Of a stretch of DNA of 64,000 nucleotides, positions 23,494-31,718 are shown piece after piece. The stretch spans positions 2,680,586 through 2,744,585 of the forward strand of contig LJIE01000001.1 of NCBI GenBank assembly GCA_001281695.1, given 5' to 3'. The notes beneath the pieces are model-generated. The model saw only the letters and a list, made by a program, of their open reading frames with translations, did not search any database and had not been told where the DNA came from. This DNA is from a bacterium 336/3. Lineage in GTDB: Bacteria > Bacteroidota > Bacteroidia > Cytophagales > Thermonemataceae. Each line of letters begins with the position of its first letter. Position 1 is the first letter of the stretch. The translations under genes were made by a program, and so were the position numbers.

Positions 23494-24870
23494 TTGAAAT
23501 ATTTAGATATATCCGATACCATTGTTGCCCCTGCTACTCCACAAGGTGTGGGAGCCATTGCAGTCATTAGAATTTCAGGCAAAAACGCTATTCAAATAGT
23601 AAACAGTGTTTTTAAAGGTAAAAATTTAGAAGCTCAAGAAACTCATACCATTCATTTTGGAACAATCCGAAAGGATTCTGGAGAAATTGTAGATGAAGTG
23701 TTGGTTTCACTTTTCAAAGAACCTCGTTCTTTTACCAAAGAAAATGTGATTGAAATTTCTTCGCATGGTTCGCCTTTTATTGTGGAGCAAATTTTGCAAC
23801 TGCTTGTAAATAAAGGAGCTAGAATGGCTCATGCAGGCGAGTTTACACGCAGAGCTTTTTTAAATGGACAGTTTGACCTTGCCCAAGCCGAAGCAGTTGC
23901 TGACCTGATTTCCTCTGATTCTCAGGCTTCTCACCAAGTTGCCATGAACCAAATGCGAGGAGGTTTTTCCAAAAAAATCAAGGATTTACGAGAAGAACTC
24001 ATTCGTTTTGCTGCTCTTGTGGAGCTTGAACTCGATTTTGCAGAAGAAGATGTCGAATTCGCTAATAGAGTTCAACTTAGAAGTTTTTTGGATGGAGTTT
24101 TGAGTTATGTCAATGAGCTTTTAAGCTCTTTTCAGTTGGGCAACGTTCTCAAAAATGGCATCCCGACTGTCATTGTAGGAAAACCCAACGCAGGGAAATC
24201 TACCCTGCTCAATGCCTTACTCCAAGAAGAAAAAGCCATTGTTTCCGATATTGCAGGCACTACTCGTGATAGCATTGAAGATGAGATTATTTTAGAAGGT
24301 ATTCGTTTCCGCTTCATTGATACAGCTGGTTTGCGTGAAACTACTGACCAAATCGAAGCGATTGGTGTTGAGAGAGCCAAACAGAAAATACAAGAAGCGT
24401 CATTAGTGATGTATCTCTTTGATGCTGCCTCCACTCCTATTTCGGAAGTAGAAACGATTGAACAAGAACTTAAAAAATTACAAAAGCCTTATTTTCTGCT
24501 TTTTAATAAAATTGACAAAGTGGATTCAACGGTTATTGAGAAACTTAAAAACTTTGAACACAGCATTTGTATTTCTGCCAAAGAACAAAAAAACCTTACA
24601 GCATTACATAATGCTTTACTTTCGGTGGTAAAAAATAAGCAAGTAAAAACTGGCGATGTGGTGATTAACAACCTCAGGCATTTTGAAGCTCTTTCTCTTA
24701 CGCAAAAGTCTTTAGAAAAGGTGTTGGAAGATATTGAAACACAGCTCACAACAGACCTACTGGCAATGGACATCCGAGAGGCTGTGATGCATTTAGGCAG
24801 TATTATTGGTGAAGTTACCAATGACGACCTCCTTGATTACATTTTCTCCAAATTTTGTATTGGAAAGTAA
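23494..24870 (+). CDS. mnmE: tRNA modification GTPase MnmE
   Basis: 458 residues from TTG at 23494. No ATG is near; an upstream TTG is in frame but runs through the intergenic repeat, whereas from 23494 the protein begins K-Y-L-D-I-S-D-T-I-V-A-P-A-T-P as usual for the family. The N-terminal folate-binding domain, helical domain and inserted G domain are visible: G-K-P-N-A-G-K-S-T-L-L-N, D-I-A-G-T-T-R-D, D-T-A-G-L-R, N-K-I-D. It ends in C-I-G-K, the conserved catalytic-cysteine tail. With MnmG it modifies the wobble uridine of several tRNAs. Confidence 0.95.
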   Translation: MKYLDISDTIVAPATPQGVGAIAVIRISGKNAIQIVNSVFKGKNLEAQETHTIHFGTIRKDSGEIVDEVLVSLFKEPRSFTKENVIEISSHGSPFIVEQILQLLVNKGARMAHAGEFTRRAFLNGQFDLAQAEAVADLISSDSQASHQVAMNQMRGGFSKKIKDLREELIRFAALVELELDFAEEDVEFANRVQLRSFLDGVLSYVNELLSSFQLGNVLKNGIPTVIVGKPNAGKSTLLNALLQEEKAIVSDIAGTTRDSIEDEIILEGIRFRFIDTAGLRETTDQIEAIGVERAKQKIQEASLVMYLFDAASTPISEVETIEQELKKLQKPYFLLFNKIDKVDSTVIEKLKNFEHSICISAKEQKNLTALHNALLSVVKNKQVKTGDVVINNLRHFEALSLTQKSLEKVLEDIETQLTTDLLAMDIREAVMHLGSIIGEVTNDDLLDYIFSKFCIGK

Positions 24871-24933
24871 AATAAGGATAAATAAAAAAAACAGTATTTT
24901 GCACATAACTGTATATAAAAACAATAAAATTGT

Positions 24934-26325
24934 ATGAGTGATTACCATTGCTTAGATATTGAATTTCCAAATATTAACTTTGATTCTTACTACATTAGAG
25001 GTAACAAAGTTAATAGTGTTCATCATGCACATTTATATACAGATGTAAATAATATTGAATTGAGATTTTTTTATGATGAGCAAACATATTTTGGTGAAAA
25101 ATTAATGGAATGGTCAAGAGAAATTAATTGGCGAAAATTTGGTTCATTTATAAAAGTGGAATTAACAAAAAACCATACAAATAAATCTTTACAAAAAATT
25201 GATTTATCAGAAGCAGAATTAATTGGTTATAAAAGCAGTTCTCAATATTATGAGAATGGAAAAAAGTATATTATTATAAAAATCAATTCTCTAAAATTTT
25301 ATTGGAATCCTAATAAAGAAATACAAAATATTGGAGAGTTTTATTTAGATGATAAAGGGTTTAGGGTTGTAGAGCCATTTTATACAGTTTTTACACGAAA
25401 GTCCTTTTTTAAAAATGACGGTAAATTCGAGATCAATCGAATGAATGATTCAAAAAAGTTTTATAAACTTGAGAAGTCTTCATTCCGTCCAGAATTTGAT
25501 GTTCATTCCAGTGACAACAAAAAAGATAGAACAGCTACAATTATAAAAAAGCCAAAAATTCAATTCAAATATCAAAATGGAATAACAGAAGAAAAAGCTA
25601 TTTTGTATGGAGATGTAGTTTTAATGTTGGCTTCGTTCTATCACCACATCAAAATTGATTATACAATCCGTAAAATATATTTGAAAGAATATACTATCAC
25701 CACAAAAACTATTGAACAAAAAAACTATTATGATATAGATGGCAATCTCCAAGGTTTTGGGATTAATTGGGACTTTAATAAATTTTTACAGTCCAGTTGG
25801 CAAGTAGAAACATTGAGGAACTTTATTCTACTTTCAAAAGCAATTGAATTATTTAATCAAGCCCTTTTGGTTGATAACTATTCTGCATTTCTAATTCGTT
25901 ATAATATCATTGAAATTTGTGATAAGCAAAAACAAGATGCAGAAAAATTTACTTCTAGTTTAACTAAACAACAAATAAAAATAAAACATGGTGAAGCCTT
26001 AGAAAAATTATTAGAAACTATTATTCCAAATGAACATGAAGATTTTAGAAAACGTTGGCAAGATGTTCAAGCTAATCTACAGAACAAACCCATGAAAAAT
26101 CAGTTGATTTCATTTTTAGAAAGCCAAAATTTAGATATTAATTCTTTTCCTATTAAAATTAAAGATTTGAAGGACTTACGAAATAATATTACACATGGGA
26201 GTATTTCAAAAGTGGATGTAGAACAACTAAGAAAAGCAAATATATTATTATACAGAATTAGTGGGATACTAATTTTAAATTTAATGGGTATTAAAGATTG
26301 GAAGTTAAATAGAATTATTAACTAA
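24934..26325 (+). CDS. ApeA-like HEPN protein, candidate defence RNase
   Basis: 463 residues, noticeably more AT-rich than its neighbours. Residues about 1-300 are a large mainly beta N-terminal region without signal peptide or membrane segments, similar in layout to the ApeA N-terminal domain. The C-terminal 170 residues are helical, with R416-N-N-I-T-H421-G, the Rx4H signature of HEPN ribonucleases, in the setting L-K-D-L-R-N-N-I-T-H-G and a final hydrophobic helix. ApeA proteins are single-gene anti-phage systems. The family call rests on architecture and motif; a non-defence HEPN protein remains possible. It begins 63 bases after mnmE. Confidence 0.6.
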   Translation: MSDYHCLDIEFPNINFDSYYIRGNKVNSVHHAHLYTDVNNIELRFFYDEQTYFGEKLMEWSREINWRKFGSFIKVELTKNHTNKSLQKIDLSEAELIGYKSSSQYYENGKKYIIIKINSLKFYWNPNKEIQNIGEFYLDDKGFRVVEPFYTVFTRKSFFKNDGKFEINRMNDSKKFYKLEKSSFRPEFDVHSSDNKKDRTATIIKKPKIQFKYQNGITEEKAILYGDVVLMLASFYHHIKIDYTIRKIYLKEYTITTKTIEQKNYYDIDGNLQGFGINWDFNKFLQSSWQVETLRNFILLSKAIELFNQALLVDNYSAFLIRYNIIEICDKQKQDAEKFTSSLTKQQIKIKHGEALEKLLETIIPNEHEDFRKRWQDVQANLQNKPMKNQLISFLESQNLDINSFPIKIKDLKDLRNNITHGSISKVDVEQLRKANILLYRISGILILNLMGIKDWKLNRIIN

Positions 26326-26341
26326 AATCACTTAGAAAACC

Positions 26342-26896
26342 ATGAAAATTGATAAAAAATTTAATACATTCACCTACAAAGAGTATTTTTTCTATATTGA
26401 TAATCATAAAAGATTTACTGATTTCAATACACTTGGTTTGTATCGTTCCATTCTTGAGAACTCAAAACTGAGTATTGATGAAAAAGTTGAAGTAAGAGAA
26501 TATGCTCATCAGTTTTTCAAAAAGCCTTTTGATTTTCTACAAGTAAAAGACCCTTATATTTTTGTAGAAATATCTACATTAGGACAAACTCTTACAAAAG
26601 CTGATAAAGACCAGATTTGGAGAAACCTCAGAAATAATCAGAAAAAGATATTAGCTGACAAAAAAATCAAACACAGAAACTTTGGCGATTATTCGAAACA
26701 TAATTGTGGTGATGAGAATTGTTTCTACAATGGACTCATGATTAAACAAGGCTCTTTCTTTGCAGAAGGTGGCATGCATTTTTATACAGATAAGCGTAAT
26801 AATTTTTTCTATCCAAAAAAAGAAAAATCTCTTCAGCAGAAGAAAGACAGAAAGAAAACAAAGACAATTATTGCAAAAGAGCTTGATTATGAGTAA
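26342..26896 (+). CDS. Conserved hypothetical protein with C-G-D-E-N-C motif
   Basis: 184 residues, soluble, basic at the C-terminus (Q-Q-K-K-D-R-K-K-T-K-T). The notable region is H-N-C-G-D-E-N-C-F-Y-N-G-L-M, with a Cys-x4-Cys that could bind metal, then G-G-M-H-F-Y-T-D-K-R. I do not recognise the family. It begins 16 bases after the HEPN gene in the same direction, so it may be its operon partner. Confidence 0.7.
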   Translation: MKIDKKFNTFTYKEYFFYIDNHKRFTDFNTLGLYRSILENSKLSIDEKVEVREYAHQFFKKPFDFLQVKDPYIFVEISTLGQTLTKADKDQIWRNLRNNQKKILADKKIKHRNFGDYSKHNCGDENCFYNGLMIKQGSFFAEGGMHFYTDKRNNFFYPKKEKSLQQKKDRKKTKTIIAKELDYE

Positions 26897-26928
26897 TATA
26901 AAATTTTAGCTTCCAACACTTTTTTAAA

Positions 26929-27294
26929 ATGAAATACACCTTCTTTTTTATAATTACCATCTTATCCCTCTCTTGTAATCAAGAAACAGATAAACCTCAA
27001 AATCAAAATACTCAGAATTTTTCTAAAAAAGAACCTGATAAAGCTGTATTTCTGATTTATGGAGAATTGGCTCCTACTGGCTATGTAGAAGAAAAAGACA
27101 GTAGCATCACACAAAAATTTGGTTTTTGTGTGCATAGAATTACAGGCTGTGAAGTAACTCCAGAATTAATTGATAGTGTGAAGGTTATCAATCAAAAAAG
27201 TAGCTCAATGATGCAGTCTAAATATGGAAAAGATTGGATACAGAAATTTGAAAAAGAGACAAATATGAAACTTGCTATTCCAAATGTGGAATAA
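26929..27294 (+). CDS. Small lipoprotein of unknown function
   Basis: 121 residues; lipobox L-S-L-S-C at about 12-16, then a Gln/Asn-rich linker. The body has Y-G-E-L-A-P-T-G-Y-V-E, F-G-F-C-V-H-R-I-T-G-C and E-L-I-D-S-V-K-V-I-N, which look conserved rather than random. I know no function for it. The protein is probably attached to the inner leaflet of the outer membrane or the cell surface. Confidence 0.7.
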   Translation: MKYTFFFIITILSLSCNQETDKPQNQNTQNFSKKEPDKAVFLIYGELAPTGYVEEKDSSITQKFGFCVHRITGCEVTPELIDSVKVINQKSSSMMQSKYGKDWIQKFEKETNMKLAIPNVE

Positions 27295-27349
27295 AATGAA
27301 TATTATTTCCTGCAAGATAAAATTCAATACATTTGATTTATAAAATATT

Positions 27350-28036
27350 ATGCAATTACTCTCAGAAGACAAGCTTATTTGGTCTGCCACAGTTGCCAAT
27401 TCAAGAATGAATCGAGAACGAAATGCAAGTGGCATCAATAGCTATGAGCAAGATATTCATTTCAAACCAGAAATCTATCTTCAAGATATACTCAATCAAA
27501 AAGGAAAAGTTGCTTGGCTTGATTTGTGTTGTGGTCAGGGCAAAGCATTATCGCAGGTTTATCAATTTTTTAGCAAAAAGAATCTATCCAAAAAGATTAA
27601 ATTAGTTGGTGTTGATCTTGTCAAAGACTTCCAAACGAATATTGACTCAGAAAGTGAGATAGAAATTTACATAACTCCCTTACTGGAGTTTACATCCAAC
27701 GAAACTTTTGATCTCATTACATGTGTTCATGGGCTTCATTACATTGGTGACAAATTAAAGGCTATAGAAAAAGCATGCTCTCTGTTATCAGAAAATTGGC
27801 TTTTTATTGCAAATCTTGATTTCAACGATATTGTTGTTGAAAATGCTTTATCAAATGATATTCTTACTTTTCTACTCAAAAAGAATAATTTTGAATATCA
27901 TTCTCGTAAAAAACTTTTAATAAAGAATGGATATGCAACGATTAATTTTAATATTTCTTATTTAGGAGCTGATGATAATCATGGAAAAAACTATACTGGA
28001 CAAGAATCTGTAAAATCATATTATTCATTCCAATGA
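27350..28036 (+). CDS. Class I SAM-dependent methyltransferase
   Basis: 228 residues. Motif I is V-A-W-L-D-L-C-C-G-Q-G-K-A-L (about 45-58), followed by V-G-V-D-L-V and F-D-L-I-T-C-V-H-G-L-H-Y, the motif II/III region of Rossmann methyltransferases. The substrate is unknown; no target-recognition domain is present, so a small molecule or protein target is likelier than DNA. Its stop overlaps the next start (ATGA), so the two genes are coupled. Confidence 0.8.
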   Translation: MQLLSEDKLIWSATVANSRMNRERNASGINSYEQDIHFKPEIYLQDILNQKGKVAWLDLCCGQGKALSQVYQFFSKKNLSKKIKLVGVDLVKDFQTNIDSESEIEIYITPLLEFTSNETFDLITCVHGLHYIGDKLKAIEKACSLLSENWLFIANLDFNDIVVENALSNDILTFLLKKNNFEYHSRKKLLIKNGYATINFNISYLGADDNHGKNYTGQESVKSYYSFQ

Positions 28037-28458
28037 AAGCATTATTTTTAACTCTATTTCTTTCTGCTCAAATCATTGCAAATGCTAAATCTTTTTCGGC
28101 AGATACCCTCAGTTTTTGGCATGTTTTCTACAATAAAATAAAAGTTAAGGAATATAATGGACACAATATGCATGAGATATTGGTATTTAAAACTACAAAT
28201 ATCAAAAAGGAAGACAGTATTACTGTTGCATATTTTCGGGATACTCCTTGTCATGATTGTCCAACAAAGCTAATTGTAGAGGATGAGAAACATTATATTG
28301 TTACTATTGGCTCTGACAAAGGTACTTTCACCCCTATTTCCGTTTCAGCAACAAAACTACTTATATATAAAAAAAAATATAATACTAACTATTTTGATGT
28401 ATACTTTTACGAAGAGAATAGAAGAAAACTATTTCTTTTTCGAATAAAACTTGAGTAG
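28033..28458 (+). CDS. Exported hypothetical protein (141 aa)
   Basis: 141 residues with an N-terminal signal peptide (A-L-F-L-T-L-F-L-S-A-Q-I-I-A-N-A). The body is beta-rich with H-D-C-P-T near the middle and Y-F-Y-E-E-N-R-R-K-L-F near the end. The family is not recognised. It is translationally coupled to the methyltransferase by a four-base overlap. Confidence 0.65.
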   Translation: MKALFLTLFLSAQIIANAKSFSADTLSFWHVFYNKIKVKEYNGHNMHEILVFKTTNIKKEDSITVAYFRDTPCHDCPTKLIVEDEKHYIVTIGSDKGTFTPISVSATKLLIYKKKYNTNYFDVYFYEENRRKLFLFRIKLE

Positions 28459-28589
28459 TTTTTAGAGAATAAAAAATAACTTAACAGAAGTAACCAATAC
28501 CTCTAGCATCAATTTTCGTAAAAAGATTGGTTTTTCCGAAATAACAAGAATTGTTTGTTTTATCAAAAACATTTAAGAATAAAGCATCT

Positions 28590-29123
28590 ATGACTGAAAA
28601 CAAAGAAATCTGGGTAAAAACAGGTTATGAAGTTTTTGCCTTACAAGGCGAAACAGGTCTTAAAATAGAAACACTTGCCAAAAAAGTAGGAATTAGCAAA
28701 TCATCATTTTATCATCATTTTGCTGATTTGGAGGTTTTTATGGAGTTTCTTCTAAAACTTCATCTCCATCAATCTCAAATCCTTGCAGAAAAAGAACGAA
28801 AAGTAAAATGTATTGATCCTGAACTCATTCATGTTTTGGTTGAACACAAAACAGACTTACTTTTCAATAGACAATTGAGGTTTCATCAAAATAACAAGGC
28901 TTATCAAAAGGTTTTAATAGAAGCTAACAGAATGATAGGATATGAGTTTGTCCATATTTGGATGAAGGATGCACAATTAAACCTAAGTCAAAAACAGATG
29001 GAAGGTTTGTATGAACTTGCTCTTGAAAATTTTTACTTACAAATCAATTCAGAAAACATTCATTATCAATGGTTATCAGATTTTTTTAAGAATTTGAATA
29101 AGATTGCCAAAAACTTTGAATAG
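28590..29123 (+). CDS. TetR-family transcriptional regulator
   Basis: 177 residues from the ATG at 28590; an earlier frame opening would add 13 residues without homology. The N-terminal HTH reads G-L-K-I-E-T-L-A-K-K-V-G-I-S-K-S-S-F-Y-H-H-F (about 24-45). The ligand-binding part is helical and variable. It probably controls the small membrane-protein genes just downstream (inference from position). Confidence 0.85.
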   Translation: MTENKEIWVKTGYEVFALQGETGLKIETLAKKVGISKSSFYHHFADLEVFMEFLLKLHLHQSQILAEKERKVKCIDPELIHVLVEHKTDLLFNRQLRFHQNNKAYQKVLIEANRMIGYEFVHIWMKDAQLNLSQKQMEGLYELALENFYLQINSENIHYQWLSDFFKNLNKIAKNFE

Positions 29124-29164
29124 CCATTGTACGCAAGCGTCTAAAACAGCTCATGATGTTGATT

Positions 29165-29172
29165 TACCTTTG
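29165..29172 (+). promoter_or_regulatory. Bacteroidota -7 element (TACCTTTG)
   Basis: An exact TAnnTTTG match 23 bases before the ATG at 29196. No clear -33 element at the usual spacing. It indicates that the small membrane-protein genes have their own promoter downstream of the TetR gene. Confidence 0.5.
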
Positions 29173-29195
29173 CAGTAAATTTAACTCCTAACACC

Positions 29196-29624
29196 ATGAG
29201 TAACATACAAACTCAAAAATTTCACAAATCATATCTAAAATTTACAGCCTTTGTAATTGGCTCTTTTGGTCCAATATTTTTTTTAGGGACAATGCTTTCT
29301 ACTTCAGAACCAGCCCGATGGACGCTTGACTTTCTAAGCTTACCCTTAGATGGTGTTCAAAATTATGATGCCCCTACTACTAGATTTTTGTCAGCATTAA
29401 CAGGTGGATTTTTATTTGGCTGGGGAGTCTGTATTTGGTGTTTACAAAAATGGGTGTATGACCTTGCCCCAGAAGGTGTTAGAAAATCTGTTTTAGTTGG
29501 AATTTTAGCTTGGTGTTGTCTAGATAGTGCAGGTTCTTTTGCCTCAGGCAATGTATCCAATATCTTTTTCAACATTATTGTATTGCTGATTGCTGTAGGT
29601 CCTCTTTGGAAATCTGCTAAATAA
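29196..29624 (+). CDS. Four-helix membrane protein of unknown function
   Basis: 142 residues with about four hydrophobic segments (about 15-35, 62-82, 98-115, 122-138). Charged loops include A-P-E-G-V-R-K-S. The family is not recognised; size and helix count recall small permease-like or DoxX-like membrane proteins, but no diagnostic motif is seen. First of three small membrane-protein genes downstream of a TetR regulator. Confidence 0.7.
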   Translation: MSNIQTQKFHKSYLKFTAFVIGSFGPIFFLGTMLSTSEPARWTLDFLSLPLDGVQNYDAPTTRFLSALTGGFLFGWGVCIWCLQKWVYDLAPEGVRKSVLVGILAWCCLDSAGSFASGNVSNIFFNIIVLLIAVGPLWKSAK

Positions 29625-29658
29625 ATTAACTAACATATTCTTTAAAATAATTCTAATC

Positions 29659-30000
29659 ATGAAAAAATTATATTTTCTCAAAGGACTATTGATTATTCAG
29701 GCAATTGGTGTACTTATTTATACTTTTTTTGCTTTTAGCAATGAAGGAGTAAACTTATTTGGTGTTTTCCTGACAAATATCACTTCTATTAACTGGAATG
29801 GACAATTCAATTTTGATTTTAGTTGTTACTTAACTCTTTCAGGTATTTGGATTATGTGGAGAAATCAATTTACAAGTTCCTCTATCTTACTGGCAATTAT
29901 AGCAGCTATTATTGGTATTATCGTTTTTGCACCTTATTTGGTGTATCTTATCATCAAAGAAAACGGAGATTTGAAAACTGTATTGGTTGGTAACAGATAA
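29659..30000 (+). CDS. Small membrane protein (113 aa)
   Basis: 113 residues with about three hydrophobic helices (about 6-25, 54-70, 74-98). A conserved-looking feature is W-N-G-Q-F-N-F-D-F between the first and second. I cannot assign a family. It follows the previous membrane-protein gene by 34 bases, so it is probably cotranscribed. Confidence 0.65.
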   Translation: MKKLYFLKGLLIIQAIGVLIYTFFAFSNEGVNLFGVFLTNITSINWNGQFNFDFSCYLTLSGIWIMWRNQFTSSSILLAIIAAIIGIIVFAPYLVYLIIKENGDLKTVLVGNR

Positions 30001-30076
30001 ATAAGTTCCTAAAAATTATACAATAAAACTCTGTTTTTCGTTTGATTATTAATAATCTTTATAAAACCAAAATTAT

Positions 30077-30280
30077 ATGAAAAACATGCAAAAAAACAGT
30101 TTGATACTTTTTATTTTGGGTATCGTGGCATTTAGTTTGAGTTTTATCATTCATCATTATAGTCCATTATCCGATTTTAGCAACGGACTCTTCAAAGGTA
30201 CATCCATTGGTTTGATTATTTTGAGCATAATTGTATCTCAAAAAAACAGAAAAAGACTTGCTACCATAAGAACTAAGTAA
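30077..30280 (+). CDS. Small two-helix membrane protein (67 aa)
   Basis: 67 residues: basic N-terminus, hydrophobic helix (about 8-26), short loop, second helix (about 40-54), basic tail (K-N-R-K-R). No family assigned. It ends just before a strong terminator and appears to close the TetR-linked membrane gene group. Confidence 0.6.
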   Translation: MKNMQKNSLILFILGIVAFSLSFIIHHYSPLSDFSNGLFKGTSIGLIILSIIVSQKNRKRLATIRTK

Positions 30281-30304
30281 AAAAATATTTGTTATATTCG
30301 TACA

Positions 30305-30345
30305 TCCTAATTTTTCTAAGAGTTGAAAAATTAGGATTTTTTGTT
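30305..30345 (+). terminator. Intrinsic terminator
   Basis: Perfect 12-bp stem TCCTAATTTTTC / GAAAAATTAGGA with an eight-base loop, followed by six T. Ends the accessory stretch before the heptose adenylyltransferase gene. Confidence 0.88.
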
Positions 30346-30400
30346 TTAATTTTGTTTGAATGAATTAAAAAGAAAAATCTAGTTTAATATCTTTAGCTTT

Positions 30401-30886
30401 ATGTCTAACTCTTCAAAAAAAATACTTTCTCTTTCAGATTTACAAAATCAGGTAAAAACATGGCAGTCTCAAAATGAGAAAGTTGTATTCTCTAATGGCT
30501 GTTTTGATATTGTACATTTAGGACATATTGATTATCTTGAAAAAGCTAGAAATCTTGGTAGCAGATTGGTTGTAGGTTTAAATACAGATACTTCTGTAAA
30601 AAGATTGAAAGGTGAAAAAAGACCCATTGTCCCTGAATATGCAAGGGCTAGAATGCTAGCGGCTATGGAGTTTGTAGATGCTGTCTGTTATTTTGAAGAA
30701 GATACGCCAAAAAGTCTGATTGAAGCAATTTGTCCTGACATTTTGGTAAAAGGAGACGATTATAAAGTCGAAAATATCGTTGGTGCAGATTTTGTATTAG
30801 CTCATGGTGGAGAGGTAAAAACAATCTCATTAGTTGATGGGTTTTCTACCTCAAAAATTATTGACAAAATCAAAAATTTTTATTAA
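30401..30886 (+). CDS. rfaE2: D-glycero-beta-D-manno-heptose 1-phosphate adenylyltransferase
   Basis: 161 residues, the stand-alone adenylyltransferase half of HldE. The nucleotidyl-transferase motifs are [13 protein letters not shown] and the later G-F-S-T-S-K-I-I. It activates heptose-1-phosphate with ATP for lipopolysaccharide inner-core synthesis. The kinase half must be encoded elsewhere. 27 bases before the zinc peptidase gene. Confidence 0.93.
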   Translation: MSNSSKKILSLSDLQNQVKTWQSQNEKVVFSNGCFDIVHLGHIDYLEKARNLGSRLVVGLNTDTSVKRLKGEKRPIVPEYARARMLAAMEFVDAVCYFEEDTPKSLIEAICPDILVKGDDYKVENIVGADFVLAHGGEVKTISLVDGFSTSKIIDKIKNFY

Positions 30887-30913
30887 TCTTGTAACCCAAA
30901 CTTTTAGAGCGAT

Positions 30914-31615
30914 ATGTACTGGATTATTTTAGGTGTAACTTTTTTGGTAAGTTGGCTTGTGAGTAGCCGACTCAAGAGTAAATTTCGTCATTATTCACAG
31001 ATTCATTTAAAAGCCAATATCACTGGCAAAGAAACTGCTGAAAAAATGTTGAGAGATTATGGTATTCAAGATGTGCATGTAACTTGCGTACCTGGTGAGC
31101 TTACAGACCATTACAACCCCATGAATAAAACTGTAAACCTGAGTGAACCAGTTTATTATGGAAATTCGGCTGCATCTATGGCAGTAGCCGCCCACGAATG
31201 TGGACACGCTGTGCAACATGCCACAGCCTACAGCATGCTAAAATTCCGTTCGGTAATGGTACCTGTACAAAATGTAAGTGCTACCGTACTCAATGCTGTG
31301 ATGATGCTTTCCTTTATTGGTGGGGCTGCACTTAGACAATCCCAAGCATTTCCTACAGAATTGGTGTTGTTAATTATTATTGCAGCTTATAGTGTCATTA
31401 CATTGTTTAGCATTATAACGCTTCCCGTAGAGTTTGATGCAAGTAAGAGAGCATTGAATTGGATACAAAATCAAGGAGTGGTAAGTGGACAAGAACATGC
31501 AATGGCTAAAGACGCTTTATTCTGGGCTGCCATGACATACGTAGTAGCCGCTTTGGGTTCTATAGCCATGCTTGCCTACTATGTACTTCAACTTTTAGGT
31601 ATTAGAAGAGACTAA
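30914..31615 (+). CDS. Membrane zinc metallopeptidase (YugP-like)
   Basis: 233 residues with an N-terminal membrane helix, then A-A-H-E-C-G-H-A-V-Q-H (HExxH zinc motif at about 93-97) and two or three further membrane helices. The pattern V-P-G-E-L-T-D-H-Y-N-P and the L-P-V-E-F-D-A-S-K-R-A motif (third zinc ligand region) match the neutral zinc peptidase_2 family. Substrates are unknown. Confidence 0.9.
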   Translation: MYWIILGVTFLVSWLVSSRLKSKFRHYSQIHLKANITGKETAEKMLRDYGIQDVHVTCVPGELTDHYNPMNKTVNLSEPVYYGNSAASMAVAAHECGHAVQHATAYSMLKFRSVMVPVQNVSATVLNAVMMLSFIGGAALRQSQAFPTELVLLIIIAAYSVITLFSIITLPVEFDASKRALNWIQNQGVVSGQEHAMAKDALFWAAMTYVVAALGSIAMLAYYVLQLLGIRRD

Positions 31616-31687
31616 AAATATTTAAGACTTTTGTGTGAATATATACACAAATGACGATTAACTAATGCCATTATGGGCATTTTCATA

Positions 31688-31718
31688 AAAGTCTAAAGAT
31701 TTTTTCTTTAGACTTTTT
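31688..31718. terminator. Bidirectional-looking terminator
   Basis: Stem AAGTCTAAAGA / TCTTTAGACTT (31689-31715) with a T-rich loop and T-run, placed between the convergent zinc peptidase and DUF6048 genes. Two smaller hairpins precede it (TTTGTGT/ACACAAA and AATGCC/GGCATT). Confidence 0.8.

Noticed and set aside
23310-23582. Minus-strand 90-residue frame over the repeat and mnmE start
   Set aside because: It is antisense to mnmE and derives from the palindromic repeat; no independent support.
24934-28458. Prophage or integrative element
   Set aside because: No integrase, transposase, structural phage gene, tRNA or direct-repeat boundary is visible; only lower GC and unknown genes.
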